A DNA stretch of 64,000 nt from Nocardia altamirensis NBRC 108246 (GCF_001612685.1 NZ_BDAY01000061.1:1-64000); one strand, 5' to 3'. Counted from the stretch's first letter, positions 1-8,889 are shown. Translations and numbers: made by a program. Notes: generated by a model not told the origin, from the letters alone.

Positions 1-76
1 CTCCGTACGGTTCACAGACGCTCTGGGCTCTGTGAACCGTACGGGAGGTCTGTGGGTCGCGGAGAGGGGGAACGGG
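1..76. repeat. Long perfect palindrome at window edge, member of a hairpin family
   Basis: Positions 3-18 and 29-44 are perfect 16-base inverted arms (core TTCACAGA / TCTGTGAA, outer part CCGTACGG) around a 10-base loop. The sequence 31-76 that starts in the right arm resembles 54449-54494 in the same orientation (about 33 of 46 positions agree by eye). A further hairpin built on TTCACAGAGG lies at 39961-39994. The element may extend left of the window. Function unknown; a dispersed intergenic repeat or transcription terminator are both possible. Confidence 0.6.
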
Positions 77-206
77 CAGGTCGGTAAGTGGCGTTGGGGT
101 TTTGCTTTGGGTTGTGTTGGATTGGGAGGCTTTGTGGCCCAACCAATCTGGATGATTGGGTGGGGACGGTGGAGGGCGCGATTCGCCGTGGGTGTGGGGG
201 AGGGGG

Positions 207-380
207 TTAGGAACTGCCGCCGCCGCAACTACTTCCGCCGCCGCCACAGCTACTGCCGCCGTCGGAACTGCTTCCGCCGTCGTTGCCCGATCCGTATTCG
301 CCGGCCGACCACGTCTGGTCGCTGCTGCCCAGCCAGCCGCGGCGGCGTCTGCGTGGCCGTCCCGACCATTCGGTCAGCAC
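207..380 (-). CDS. Micro-ORF with Ser/Gly/Cys-rich tail
   Basis: This 57-residue reading frame starts with GTG and ends in a Ser-Gly run with repeated SSCGGG units, the kind of tail seen at the C-terminus of several actinobacterial membrane proteins (for instance TIGR04222-type). Third codon positions are mostly G/C from the GTG onward but not in the same frame upstream, which argues that translation begins near 380 and not further out. The start overlaps the stop of the upstream micro-ORF (374-535), so the two are probably translated in a coupled way, or they are the broken halves of an older, longer gene. Product not recognised. Confidence 0.4.
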   Translation of the reverse strand: MLTEWSGRPRRRRRGWLGSSDQTWSAGEYGSGNDGGSSSDGGSSCGGGGSSCGGGSS

Positions 381-535
381 ATGGACGAACAAGAAAGGCC
401 GCCACAGATTACGGCGACCACAATGAATACCTCGATCAGCGCCAGCACAAAAACAACGGTACTGGCGGATGGCGTCCGCGCCAGCCGGGGTTCGTTCAGT
501 GAAACGAGTCCGCCGATTCTTGCGCGACCTCGCAC
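374..535 (-). CDS. Short single-pass membrane peptide
   Basis: A 53-residue frame beginning GTG, with AGGAG a few bases upstream. Residues about 23-45 form one hydrophobic helix (VVFVLALIEVFIVVAVICGG) followed by a short Cys/Ser end, SCSSMC. The N-terminus is basic. It overlaps the next micro-ORF at 207-380. It could be a small membrane protein paired with the Ser/Gly-rich peptide, or a remnant of a membrane protein split by a frameshift at the overlap. No family recognised. Confidence 0.35.
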   Translation of the reverse strand: MRGRARIGGLVSLNEPRLARTPSASTVVFVLALIEVFIVVAVICGGLSCSSMC

Positions 536-1021
536 CGGCTCCTGGACTTCGATTACTGACGCCCGGCGAACCGATCAGCGTCCGAGAATTGCTGAACTGG
601 CGAAGGAGAGCCCGATGACGGCCGCGCGCGGTGTTGTCCGGCACCGTCGGCGGCCAGACTGCCATTGAGGCGCCACTGTGCAGGGATCGGTGCTGGCGGT
701 CACAACGCTCGCGGCGTAGTCGGCACCGCGCCCGCGACACCGGTCGAAGGCTAACTGCACCCTCGCCTCTGCGAAGGTCGGGCACTCTATCGGCAAACAC
801 CGCTCTCAGCAAGAGGAGCTCGATGGGAAATCTCTGAGAATTATCCTCGTGCGGAAATCCCACAACGTCATTCGACATGCGGATTCCGCGTTCACCACTT
901 AAAGGAGGTTGACCGCCCTCCGACCCGTCCGCACCATCGACCACGTAGCAAACCTTCAGCTAATGGACGTTTGCGACCGTGACCGCTGTCTATGACAGCC
1001 GAAGATCGACGGAGAGGGCAG
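536..1021. other. No convincing gene
   Basis: About 490 bases between the micro-ORFs and the lipoxygenase. Open frames exist on both strands (one of 73 codons on the minus strand at 575-796) but none has codon bias, ribosome site and recognisable sequence together. The last part must hold the lipoxygenase promoter; no clear consensus element was seen. Confidence 0.4.
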
Positions 1022-3175
1022 ATGAACATGCAGTTCAGTCGGCGCCGACTTCTTGGTGCGTCCACGCTGGTCCCGCTCGCGGCCGTAGGCGCGAGCCTGG
1101 CCGCAGCGCCGGCACAGGCCGGCCCGATACCGTTCCTTCCGGACATTCCGCTGCCGCCGCTTCCGGACATTCCGTTACCGCCCCCGCTGGCCCAGGTTGC
1201 CTCGGTGCCGGTGCTTCCACAGTTCGACCCAGCGCCGTGGATCCGGCAGGCCGCCTTGTTCACCTCGAAGACGTCCTACACCTTTACCTATGAGTTCCCG
1301 ACCTTGCAGGGTGTTCCGGTCGCGTTCCTGGTTCCGCTGGATTCGTTCCCGACCATCGAGTGGCTGTTCACAGTGGTGGATTCGGTGGTCACCACCGCCA
1401 TCGACATTGTCGGATCGTTGATACCGATGTTCAACGGTGAGATGACCGGCACGTTAGCCGACGGAAAACTGCAGTTGCTGGCCAAGCGGCAACAGCTCGA
1501 AGGCCTCCGCACCCGCTTCAAGGAACTGGGTAACGGCAAGTACCACCAGCTCGGCGACCGGCCGGGTGATGCCTACATCGATGCGCCGCCCGAGGACATG
1601 GCCCAGGCAACGATCATGCAGGCGGAGTTACTCGACCTCTTCCAGCAGGTGCAAACCGTCATCGGAAATCTTCGGCTGAATCTGCAGGAACTGCTTGCCG
1701 CGAACCAAGGTATCGGTGATTTCGGTACCAAGGATGGTTTGGCTCGCTACAACGCGATCTGGCAGACCGCGTCCATTCCCGACGTTGCCGACAATCTGCA
1801 CGACGACGAGTTGTTCGCCTATATGCGCGTCGGCGGGTTCAACACGAACGTCATCGAGCGGGTGACGGATGCGCTCCCCGACAACTTCCCCGTCACTGCC
1901 GAGCAGTACCGGGAGGGCATCGGCGTCGCAGACGATCTGTCTCGTGCGATCGCCGAGGGGCGAGTGTTCCTTACCAATTACGCCGAACTCGGCAGGATGG
2001 CATCCGAACACGCGACATACAAAATCCTCACCGGAGACGGCTACAACTCCGCCCCGCTGGCCCTGTTCGCCCTCCCGCCCGGCGGCGGTCGGCTACAGCC
2101 CGTGGCGATCCAGTGCGGCCAGAATCCCGCTACCGCACCGATGTTCGTTCGTCCCAGGCCCGATGACCGAGACCGGTTCTGGGGCTGGCAGATGGCCAAG
2201 ACCGTGGTGCAGACCGCGGACTTCAACCATCACGAAATGCTCGCCCATCTCGGCCGAGGACACCTGATCTCCGAAGCGCTCACCGTCGCGACGCATCGCA
2301 CGTTGGCGCCGAACCACCCGCTCGGCATGCTGCTGATGCCGCATTTCGAAGGAGACATCTGGGTCAACCTGCTTGCGGCGACAGTGATTATCGCGCCGAA
2401 CACCTTCGGGGATTTGATTCTGGCCCCGCAACTCGGCGACATTGTCAGCACCATCATCGAGGATCGCAAGACCTGGGACTTCTACGAGCGGATGCCGCAT
2501 CGTGACTTCGCCAGGCGTGGCGTTGACAACGCGGCAGTGCTGAAGGACTTTCCCTACCGTGACGATTCCTTGCTGATCTGGGACGCCATCGAAGAATGGG
2601 TCGGCGACTATCTACGCGTCTACTACCAGAACGACGGCGACGTGCAAGGCGATACCGAACTCGCCGCGTGGTGCGCGGAAATCGCCACTGCGGGAAGGAT
2701 CACCGGGTTCCGGCCGATCACCTCGGTCGACCAGCTCGTCGAGGTGGCGACGATGATCGTGTACACCACGAGCGCGTACCACGCGTCGGTCAATTTCCCG
2801 CAGTCCGGTCTGATGGCGTACACCCCGTTCGTCTCGGGCATGACGGCGGCACCCGCGCCGGTGCACACCACGGGGCACACCGAGGCGGATTGGATCAAGA
2901 TGCTGCCGTGCATGCTCACGACGCTGGCGCAGTTCTTCTTTCTGCACCAGCTCGGTGACATCTACTATCGGCCGCTCGGTGACTACCGCACCAATACCTT
3001 TCCGTTCCCACCGGTTTTCGGCGATCCGCGCATTACCGGACCAGGCGGCCCGCTCGAACGGTTCCGCGCGAATCTGCGCAAGGCCGAGGACGAGATCAAG
3101 CGGCGAAACCCGAATCGCTTTCAGCCGTACGAGTTCCTGCTGCCGAGCAACATCCCGACCAGCACCAACGTCTGA
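1022..3175 (+). CDS. Tat-exported bacterial lipoxygenase
   Basis: This 717-residue protein should insert molecular oxygen into polyunsaturated fatty acids using a mononuclear non-haem metal. The N-terminus has a twin-arginine signal (SRRRLLG, then a hydrophobic stretch ending near AQA), so it is exported folded. A Pro-rich linker with repeated LPDIPLPP follows. The metal ligands of the family are visible: H404 and H409 in a DFNHHEMLAH segment, H587 and N591 in YHASVNF, and the C-terminal residue V717. Most lipoxygenases end in Ile; Val is the terminal ligand in fungal manganese lipoxygenases, so the metal is open. Start 1022 is chosen over an upstream in-frame ATG at 992 because GGAGAGGG lies just before it and it gives a proper signal. 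Two propeller genes follow in the same direction. Confidence 0.85.
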   Translation: MNMQFSRRRLLGASTLVPLAAVGASLAAAPAQAGPIPFLPDIPLPPLPDIPLPPPLAQVASVPVLPQFDPAPWIRQAALFTSKTSYTFTYEFPTLQGVPVAFLVPLDSFPTIEWLFTVVDSVVTTAIDIVGSLIPMFNGEMTGTLADGKLQLLAKRQQLEGLRTRFKELGNGKYHQLGDRPGDAYIDAPPEDMAQATIMQAELLDLFQQVQTVIGNLRLNLQELLAANQGIGDFGTKDGLARYNAIWQTASIPDVADNLHDDELFAYMRVGGFNTNVIERVTDALPDNFPVTAEQYREGIGVADDLSRAIAEGRVFLTNYAELGRMASEHATYKILTGDGYNSAPLALFALPPGGGRLQPVAIQCGQNPATAPMFVRPRPDDRDRFWGWQMAKTVVQTADFNHHEMLAHLGRGHLISEALTVATHRTLAPNHPLGMLLMPHFEGDIWVNLLAATVIIAPNTFGDLILAPQLGDIVSTIIEDRKTWDFYERMPHRDFARRGVDNAAVLKDFPYRDDSLLIWDAIEEWVGDYLRVYYQNDGDVQGDTELAAWCAEIATAGRITGFRPITSVDQLVEVATMIVYTTSAYHASVNFPQSGLMAYTPFVSGMTAAPAPVHTTGHTEADWIKMLPCMLTTLAQFFFLHQLGDIYYRPLGDYRTNTFPFPPVFGDPRITGPGGPLERFRANLRKAEDEIKRRNPNRFQPYEFLLPSNIPTSTNV

Positions 3176-3225
3176 GCCATCGAGCGCGAAAACCCTTGCC
3201 CCTTCTCATGATTAGGACCACCGCA

Positions 3226-4341
3226 GTGCGCATACCAAGGCTTGGCAGCATCGGCCGGATCAGCATCGCTACCGCTCTCATCGGCGCCGCGATGCTGACG
3301 GCCGCGCCTGCGGCAACGGCCACCGAATCGGGGCCGCCCGGTCAATTGTTCATTCCCGAGGTCGACAACGACACGGTCGCGGTGATGGACACCGCAACCG
3401 AAACGATCAACCACCGGTTCCCGATCAAGGCGCCGATCGGACTGTCGCACCCCGCGGTGCTTGCGAAGACTCCGGACGGCGCCAAGGTGTATACGGACAA
3501 TTTCAGCTTGGTGTCCCCGCCGACGATCGGAATCATCGACCGCCGCAACGGAACCAGTCGGACCATGCCGATCGAATCGGTGGCACTCGGCATCTTCACC
3601 TCGGCCGACGGCAACGAAATCTACATTCCGGAAATGGGATTCGTCATCGAGGTGCTCGATGTCGCCACGGACACCATCGTGCGGCGGTTCCGCTTCGCGG
3701 ATATCCCCGCCGGTGCGTTTCCCGGGCCGGACGGCCTGATATACGTCGGCTTCGTCAGCGGCCTGATCGGGGCCTACGACCCGCAGACCGGTGCGGTGGT
3801 CAAACCGCCGATCTGGAGTGGTGGGCTTGCGCCGTTCTGGTACAGCTTCACCAAGGACGGTGCCAAGTTGTACACCGACACCGTCAACCAGATCGGTGTC
3901 ATCGACGTAAAGCGTTGGGCCCTGGACAAAGTCATCACCACCAGCGGCGACGGAAACTACAGCCCCCTGAATCCCGGTGCCTTCACCTCGGATATCTCAC
4001 CTGACGGCCGCAAGCTGTACGTCACGCGGTTCGGCGGCGACGGGGTGCTCGTCTTCGACACCGCTGACGACAGGTTGCTCGGCACCATTCCGACGGAGGG
4101 CGACGTCATCGGAATGACGTTCAGCGGGGACGGTTCTCGCGGTTACATCGCCGATTCCGGGCGCACGTCGCGGAACCTCCCCGGCCCGCCCGGCGAGTCC
4201 ATCACCTTCATGAACCTGATCACCATCGGCGCATTGGGGCCGGGACGCATCATCACCTTCGATCCCGCCACCGACAAAGTCGTCTCGACCGTGCCGACCG
4301 CGGCCGGTCCGGGGATCCCGGTGTGGTTGCCGAGCATCTGA
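3226..4341 (+). CDS. Secreted YncE-like beta-propeller protein
   Basis: A 371-residue protein with a signal peptide (cut probably after APAATA) and repeated beta-propeller blades of the YncE/40-residue type, such as VAVMDTATETI, IEVLDVATDTI, IGVIDVKRW and VLVFDTADDRL. Family members are exported scaffolds or binding proteins; a few bind DNA or form part of dehydrogenases, so no reaction can be assigned. GTG at 3226 is preferred (AGGA about 10 bases upstream and a clean basic N-terminus); ATG 3208 and TTG 3196 are in frame. It starts 50 bases after the lipoxygenase stop and overlaps the next propeller gene by one base, which suggests a three-gene transcript. Confidence 0.75.
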   Translation: MRIPRLGSIGRISIATALIGAAMLTAAPAATATESGPPGQLFIPEVDNDTVAVMDTATETINHRFPIKAPIGLSHPAVLAKTPDGAKVYTDNFSLVSPPTIGIIDRRNGTSRTMPIESVALGIFTSADGNEIYIPEMGFVIEVLDVATDTIVRRFRFADIPAGAFPGPDGLIYVGFVSGLIGAYDPQTGAVVKPPIWSGGLAPFWYSFTKDGAKLYTDTVNQIGVIDVKRWALDKVITTSGDGNYSPLNPGAFTSDISPDGRKLYVTRFGGDGVLVFDTADDRLLGTIPTEGDVIGMTFSGDGSRGYIADSGRTSRNLPGPPGESITFMNLITIGALGPGRIITFDPATDKVVSTVPTAAGPGIPVWLPSI

Positions 4342-5450
4342 TGATCAGCTTTCTTCGAACGAGGATGATCGTCCCGCTGGTGATTGCGGCGATCGGCATT
4401 ACCGCTGTGCCGGTGCACAGTTCGGCGAATCCGTCGATTCCCGGCAGCACCAGCGGCATCGACGGTCCGATCTGGATTCCGAACTACGGCACGGGATCGG
4501 TTTTCGCGATCGACGCGGCGACTATGGCTGTGCAGACCGAGATTCCGCACGTCGGCGATCACTCGATGGTGATCAAGGAGGTGCCGGATCACTCGCGGTT
4601 GTTCGTCGGCAATTTCGGTCCGTTCAACTGGAACGTCTCGGTGATCGACGTCGCGACGCAGACGGTGATCAAGCGAATTCCCACGATCGGCCCGGCGTAC
4701 GCAGTGATCCAGATGTCGCACGACGGGCGCTATGTTTTCGTTCCGACGGGGCTGTCAGTGGTCAGCGTCATCGATACCCAGACGCTGGATGTGGTTCGGA
4801 CGCTGCCGGTCCTGCTTCCGCCAGGACCGTCGCACATGGAGCTTTCTGCCGACGATTCCACGATGTACGTGTTCTCTCCCGCCACCGCGACCGCGTACGA
4901 CGCCCACACCGGCGCAGTGCTCGCACCGCCAATCGTCCTCAACGGATTTATGCCAGGGTGGGGAGCCATCAGTGCCGACGGTGATCTGCTCTACGCGGTG
5001 AACTTCTGGTCCGGCATCACGATTGTCGATACCCGCAGTTGGTCGGTGGTGCGGACGATCCTCCTTCCGGTCGACGGTGGGCCCATTTCGGCGACGTTGA
5101 CGCCCGACGGATCTACTTTGTGGGTCTGCGATTACATGGGCAAGGAAATGTATGTCCTGAATGCGCGAACGGGCGAGATCTTGCGGCGGATACCGACTCC
5201 CGACCGGAATCCGGTATACGTCGGCTTCTCATCGGATGGGGCGACGGCGTACGTCACCCTTGTCTCCGAGGGTGTTCCGCTGCCGTACTGGACTCCGTTG
5301 ACGGGTCAATACACGACGTCCTTCGAAGCGTATTGGGCAAAACTGTTGCAGCTGGACACGTTTCTCGTTGCGTATGACACCGAGCAGGCCACGCCGGGAC
5401 GGGAGATGACAGTCAAGGGTGCGTTCGTCGCCGGCGTGTATCCGGGATGA
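4341..5450 (+). CDS. Secreted YncE-like beta-propeller protein, second copy
   Basis: A 369-residue protein with a signal peptide (mature start near ANPSIPG) and five to seven blade repeats of the form V-x-x-I-D-T-x-T. ATG 4341 shares its A with the preceding TGA, indicating translational coupling; GTG 4323 is an alternative. It is far closer to the convergent gene at 5522-6655 than to its operon neighbour: shared strings include DHSRLFVGNFGP, WNVSVID and GPIWxPNxGTG. The pair therefore arose by a local duplication and inversion. Extracytoplasmic role unknown; its position behind a lipoxygenase is the only functional hint. Confidence 0.75.
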   Translation: MISFLRTRMIVPLVIAAIGITAVPVHSSANPSIPGSTSGIDGPIWIPNYGTGSVFAIDAATMAVQTEIPHVGDHSMVIKEVPDHSRLFVGNFGPFNWNVSVIDVATQTVIKRIPTIGPAYAVIQMSHDGRYVFVPTGLSVVSVIDTQTLDVVRTLPVLLPPGPSHMELSADDSTMYVFSPATATAYDAHTGAVLAPPIVLNGFMPGWGAISADGDLLYAVNFWSGITIVDTRSWSVVRTILLPVDGGPISATLTPDGSTLWVCDYMGKEMYVLNARTGEILRRIPTPDRNPVYVGFSSDGATAYVTLVSEGVPLPYWTPLTGQYTTSFEAYWAKLLQLDTFLVAYDTEQATPGREMTVKGAFVAGVYPG

Positions 5451-5479
5451 GTTGTCGCCCTTAGGGTGCCGAGCCGAGT

Positions 5480-5514
5480 GCGCTCCCGACCCCATCCCTG
5501 AGGGTCGGGAGCGC
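5480..5514. terminator. Bidirectional hairpin between convergent propeller genes
   Basis: Perfect 13-base arms at 5480-5492 and 5502-5514 (GCGCTCCCGACCC and complement) with a 9-base loop. It sits between the stops of the two convergent genes at 5450 and 5522. There is no clear T-run, which is common in high-GC actinobacteria. Confidence 0.75.
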
Positions 5515-5521
5515 AGCCGCT

Positions 5522-6655
5522 TCAGCCGGGGAAAACACCCGCGAAGAATGCGCCCTTGACGGTCAGCTTCGGTCCCGGTTCACCACTGTCGACGTTGTAG
5601 GCGATCAGTGAGGTGTCGAGATTCAGCTGTTCGGCGATCATTTGCTGGAACGGATCCGTCAGCGGGCTCCAGAACCCGAGTTTCAATCCGTCCGAGACGA
5701 CGGTGACGTAGGCGGTGCGCCCGTCCGGGGAGAAGCCGGCGTACACCGGGAAACTCGGGGTTGCTATTCGATTCAGAATGTCGCCGGTTTGTGCGTCCAG
5801 CACCAGGATTTCCTTGGTGTAGTAGTCGCACACCCACAGCCGGGATCCGTCGGGGGTCAGCGTCCCCGAAATCGGTTCGGCGTCGAACGGCAGCGAAATG
5901 GTGCGGGTCACCGACCAGCTCTTCGTGTCGATGATGGTGACACCGGAATGGGTGTTCACCGCATAAATCGTGTCGCCGGACAGACTCATCGCACCCCACC
6001 CGGGGACCAGGCCGTTGAGGAAGATGGGTGGTGCGAGCATCGCGCCCGTATTCGCGTCGTACTTCGTTGCCTGGCCGCTGGCGGTCAGCGCGTACAACAC
6101 TGAGTCGTCGGGCGCGATCTCCACGTGTACGGGCAGCGGTGGCAAGACGATCGGCAGCGTGCGCGCCAGCTGCAAGGTGTGGGTGTCGAACACGTCGATC
6201 ACCGACAGTGACGTCGGAACGTACAGATAGCGGCCGTCGTGGGACAGCTGGATCACCTCGTATGCCGCGCCGATCGTCGGGATCCGCGCGATGACCGAGC
6301 GCGTCGCAGTGTCGATCACCGAGACATTCCAGGTCAACGGGCCGAAGTTGCCGACGAACAGGCGTGAGTGGTCCGGCAGCTCCTTGATCACCATCGGGTG
6401 ATCGCCCACGTTCGGAATCTCCGACACCAGCTGCATCGTCGCTGGGTCGATCGCTGCGACCGCACCGGTCCCGAAATTGGGCACCCAGATCGGCCCGTCC
6501 GGACCGCTGGCACTGCCAGGTATGGCAGGGTTCGCGGCACCGTTGATCGGGCTCATCATGCCGATCGCGACCAACAGGCACATGACGGCTTTCGCCGCTA
6601 CAGCAAACCTGCTCGAGCTCCCTGCTTTCTGATTGTTCCCGACCTTGTATGGCAT
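5522..6655 (-). CDS. Secreted YncE-like beta-propeller protein, third copy
   Basis: A 377-residue exported propeller, near-duplicate of the gene at 4341-5450 over its whole length. The N-terminal 45 residues hold a basic start and hydrophobic segment (AAKAVMCLLVAIGMM), with the mature protein beginning near ANPAIPG. Blade motifs include VAAIDPATMQ, VSVIDTATRSV and ILVLDAQTGDI, and both copies end in TVKGAFFAGVFPG-like sequence. ATG 6655 is chosen; a TTG at 6673 is in frame. It faces the lipoxygenase operon across a hairpin, so it has its own promoter and could replace or supplement the operon copy under different conditions. Confidence 0.75.
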   Translation of the reverse strand: MPYKVGNNQKAGSSSRFAVAAKAVMCLLVAIGMMSPINGAANPAIPGSASGPDGPIWVPNFGTGAVAAIDPATMQLVSEIPNVGDHPMVIKELPDHSRLFVGNFGPLTWNVSVIDTATRSVIARIPTIGAAYEVIQLSHDGRYLYVPTSLSVIDVFDTHTLQLARTLPIVLPPLPVHVEIAPDDSVLYALTASGQATKYDANTGAMLAPPIFLNGLVPGWGAMSLSGDTIYAVNTHSGVTIIDTKSWSVTRTISLPFDAEPISGTLTPDGSRLWVCDYYTKEILVLDAQTGDILNRIATPSFPVYAGFSPDGRTAYVTVVSDGLKLGFWSPLTDPFQQMIAEQLNLDTSLIAYNVDSGEPGPKLTVKGAFFAGVFPG

Positions 6656-7200
6656 GTGGCTAACGATCAGCAATGGGAGGGGTGCCGGTCAACGGTCCGC
6701 ACGCCGTGACCAGGCAAAACTCCCGCTCAGTGGTGCCTTGGGGTTATCCGCTTGCGGACTTTCGATACCCGAATGATGCGCCGGGCCTCTTGACTCGCGG
6801 TGGAGGTGTTGATCTCGTGTGTTGTCGATCCTCGCCACGCTGGTCGGCGCGATTGGTCGCCATCCGGCGGGCGCCACCATCCCCGTCGATGTCGGTCCGT
6901 GGACTACTGGGGTCGGGGGAGTGCGCGGGGTTCGTCATCCTGTACGGGACGGCAATCGGCACGGTGTCCTGTGGGTGTTCTGGTTGCTCTTTGTTGCTGC
7001 CGTCCAGCTCGCTTCGCGGGTGCGCTGACCCTGCACGGTGATGGGCGAGCACGTGGCCGGGGGTGCGCGTGCCTGCGGCATGGTCGCTGCCACCGTGGGC
7101 TGCCAACGGACTGCCAACCCGTCCTTGCTGCGGGTTCTGGCGGCTCGAGTATCGATATGGTGTTGCTATTCAACAGGTTTCAGCAAGAGGGGTGCAGACG
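6656..7200. other. Gap with promoters and one doubtful small ORF
   Basis: This 545-base stretch separates the divergent propeller and small secreted protein genes and must contain both promoters. The only candidate gene is the weak frame at 6819-7028, listed separately. No repeat or RNA gene was recognised. Confidence 0.4.
6819..7028 (+). CDS. Doubtful small membrane protein
   Basis: A 69-residue frame starting GTG with a GGAGG 12 bases upstream, a longer gap than usual. The C-terminal part is one hydrophobic helix (VLWVFWLLFVAAVQL) ending in basic residues, and the first 20 residues are mildly hydrophobic. Third-position G/C is around two thirds, lower than in neighbouring genes. There is no recognisable family; it may be chance. 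Confidence 0.25.
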   Translation: MLSILATLVGAIGRHPAGATIPVDVGPWTTGVGGVRGVRHPVRDGNRHGVLWVFWLLFVAAVQLASRVR

Positions 7201-7443
7201 ATGGTCATTCGAGTTGTGCTGTCCGTCGCGGCGGCGATCGCCGCGTCCGCGTTCGTGTTCGCCGGGGAATCCGCTGCCGGGACGAACTGTACGTCGAACC
7301 CGGGGTGGGGTCAGTGGAGCTGCCGCGAGGCGGACGTGGCGACGGCCTACTGCATCAAGGAAGCCAAGCTGTGGACCCCGCCGGGTAAGTGCGTCGAGAT
7401 CGGTGGTGGCCGCTCCGATCTGTGGCTGCAGAAGGTGCGCTGA
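7201..7443 (+). CDS. Small secreted protein with four cysteines
   Basis: An 80-residue precursor: residues 1-27 are a signal peptide (VVLSVAAAIAASAFVFA), and the mature part has four cysteines in NCTSN, SCREAD, YCIKEA and KCVEI, enough for two disulfides. Start ATG 7201 has AGAGGGG upstream and is preferred over longer in-frame starts, which would bury the signal. No family recognised; size and Cys pattern resemble other short exported proteins of Nocardia and mycobacteria with unknown function. Confidence 0.65.
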   Translation: MVIRVVLSVAAAIAASAFVFAGESAAGTNCTSNPGWGQWSCREADVATAYCIKEAKLWTPPGKCVEIGGGRSDLWLQKVR

Positions 7444-7521
7444 TCACGGCGGCAATGATCCGCGCGCGATCGCACGCGGATCGTTGCCACCTGTGGCGCT
7501 GTTCGTCCGATGTGCCGAGGC

Positions 7522-8832
7522 TCAGTGCACCACGACGGATGCCGAGGAACCCGATCGCATGACGGAGTCGATGTGGATCTGGCGTGCGATGAACTGTCCG
7601 CACTCGACCGTCGCGGGGATTCCCGTGAGGTGCAGCGAGTTTCCGTCCGGTAGCCCCGCGTAGTAGAGCCCTGGCAATGCGCCGAGCATGCCCTTGTGCT
7701 GGATCGGCGCGCCGTGCTCGTCGAGCGCCCGCTTCGGCAGGAAGTAATAGTCCGGCCCGAAGCCGGTGCACCAGATGATCGAGGTGATGTCGTGGTGCGC
7801 CAGGTCGAGCTTGTCTCCGAAGTTGGCTATGTGCTTCATGTTCACCTCGAGCGGTGGGTGCTGCTCCGGTGCCACGAACCCGCGCTGGCGAATTCCGGCA
7901 TCGATCTTCTGCAGAATCGCGCGCAGCGATCGAGCCGAGTCCGCCGCGATGGCGACGACGTTGTCGTCCACCGAGAGGATGCTGCCGTCAGCTGCACGCG
8001 CGGAACCGACCAGGACTACGCCCTTTTCGGCCAGCGTGCCGAGGTTGAGGGCCGCGTTGCGGTTCGTCACGGCGGTCACCGGCAGGCCGGGCAACTTGGT
8101 CGGCGTACCGCCCTCGACCTGGGTGGTCTCCGCCGTCACAAAATCCTCGTACAGGGAGAATATGTACATCCAATCGTGCACTCCGCGGCCACGATAGCGA
8201 TGCGGAAAGACGCGGTGGCGACCGACCGAAAGGAACACGCTGCGTCCGACATCCGCGAGTTCGTCCGCGATCTGTTGTCCGCTGATGCCTGCGCCCACCA
8301 CCAGAACGGCACCGTCCGGCAATGATCCGGGATTGCGGTAATCGCGCGAATGCACCTGCTGGACGCTCGGATCGATAGCGGCCGCAAAGTCCGGTACCCG
8401 AGGGTTCGCATAGCCGCCCACCGCGGCGACGAGATTGCGCGACGTGAGGACGACGCCGCTCGACAGCTGTGTCCGGAACCTGACATCGTCGCCATCCGCC
8501 GCATCCGGCGGACACTCGACCGCTTGAACCTCGGTGTGCTGCAACACCCGAAGCTGTCGTTCCTCGGCGTAGCGACGCAGATGCCCGGCCAGTTCTCGCC
8601 CCGACATGGTGCCGTCGGGGTCGGTGCCGTCGTACTCCCATCCGGGAAACTGAATCGTGCGGTTGCCGCTGCCGACGAGCAAGCTGTCCCAGCGCTGATG
8701 CGCCCAGGCGTGGCCGACCTCGGCCCGCTCGACGACCACCGCCGCATGGCCGATGTCTTGCAGCGACGCGGCCACCCCGCACCCCTGCTGGCCGGCGCCG
8801 ATGATGACGGTTTCGGAGTATTCGGTGTTCAC
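7522..8832 (-). CDS. FAD-dependent monooxygenase, FMO/YUCCA-like
   Basis: A 436-residue flavoprotein with an N-terminal FAD Rossmann motif (IIGAGQQGCG), a second nucleotide-binding motif for NAD(P)H near residue 180 (VVGAGISGQQ), and the segment HSRDYRNP between them, as in class B flavin monooxygenases and the YUCCA/TrkA-like group. The C-terminal WCTGFGPDY stretch is the usual family end motif. It should hydroxylate or oxygenate a small substrate; which one cannot be told. The start is GTG 8832 with AAAGGT upstream. It is divergent from a MerR gene, and an iron-box-like palindrome lies in the 132-base gap, hinting at control by iron or by the MerR protein. Confidence 0.8.
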   Translation of the reverse strand: MNTEYSETVIIGAGQQGCGVAASLQDIGHAAVVVERAEVGHAWAHQRWDSLLVGSGNRTIQFPGWEYDGTDPDGTMSGRELAGHLRRYAEERQLRVLQHTEVQAVECPPDAADGDDVRFRTQLSSGVVLTSRNLVAAVGGYANPRVPDFAAAIDPSVQQVHSRDYRNPGSLPDGAVLVVGAGISGQQIADELADVGRSVFLSVGRHRVFPHRYRGRGVHDWMYIFSLYEDFVTAETTQVEGGTPTKLPGLPVTAVTNRNAALNLGTLAEKGVVLVGSARAADGSILSVDDNVVAIAADSARSLRAILQKIDAGIRQRGFVAPEQHPPLEVNMKHIANFGDKLDLAHHDITSIIWCTGFGPDYYFLPKRALDEHGAPIQHKGMLGALPGLYYAGLPDGNSLHLTGIPATVECGQFIARQIHIDSVMRSGSSASVVVH

Positions 8833-8889
8833 CAGATATACCTTTCTGTCGCACGTGCGGTGGCAGTCATCGCCGTCCCGCGTTCTTCG

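Noticed and set aside
207..944. 245-codon frame on the minus strand
   Set aside because: Third-position G/C drops before the last 57 codons; only the end looks coded, and an overlapping frame has a membrane helix.
6800..7663. 287-codon frame on the plus strand
   Set aside because: It passes through the small secreted protein and into the monooxygenase gene in wrong frames; Arg/Cys-rich shadow.
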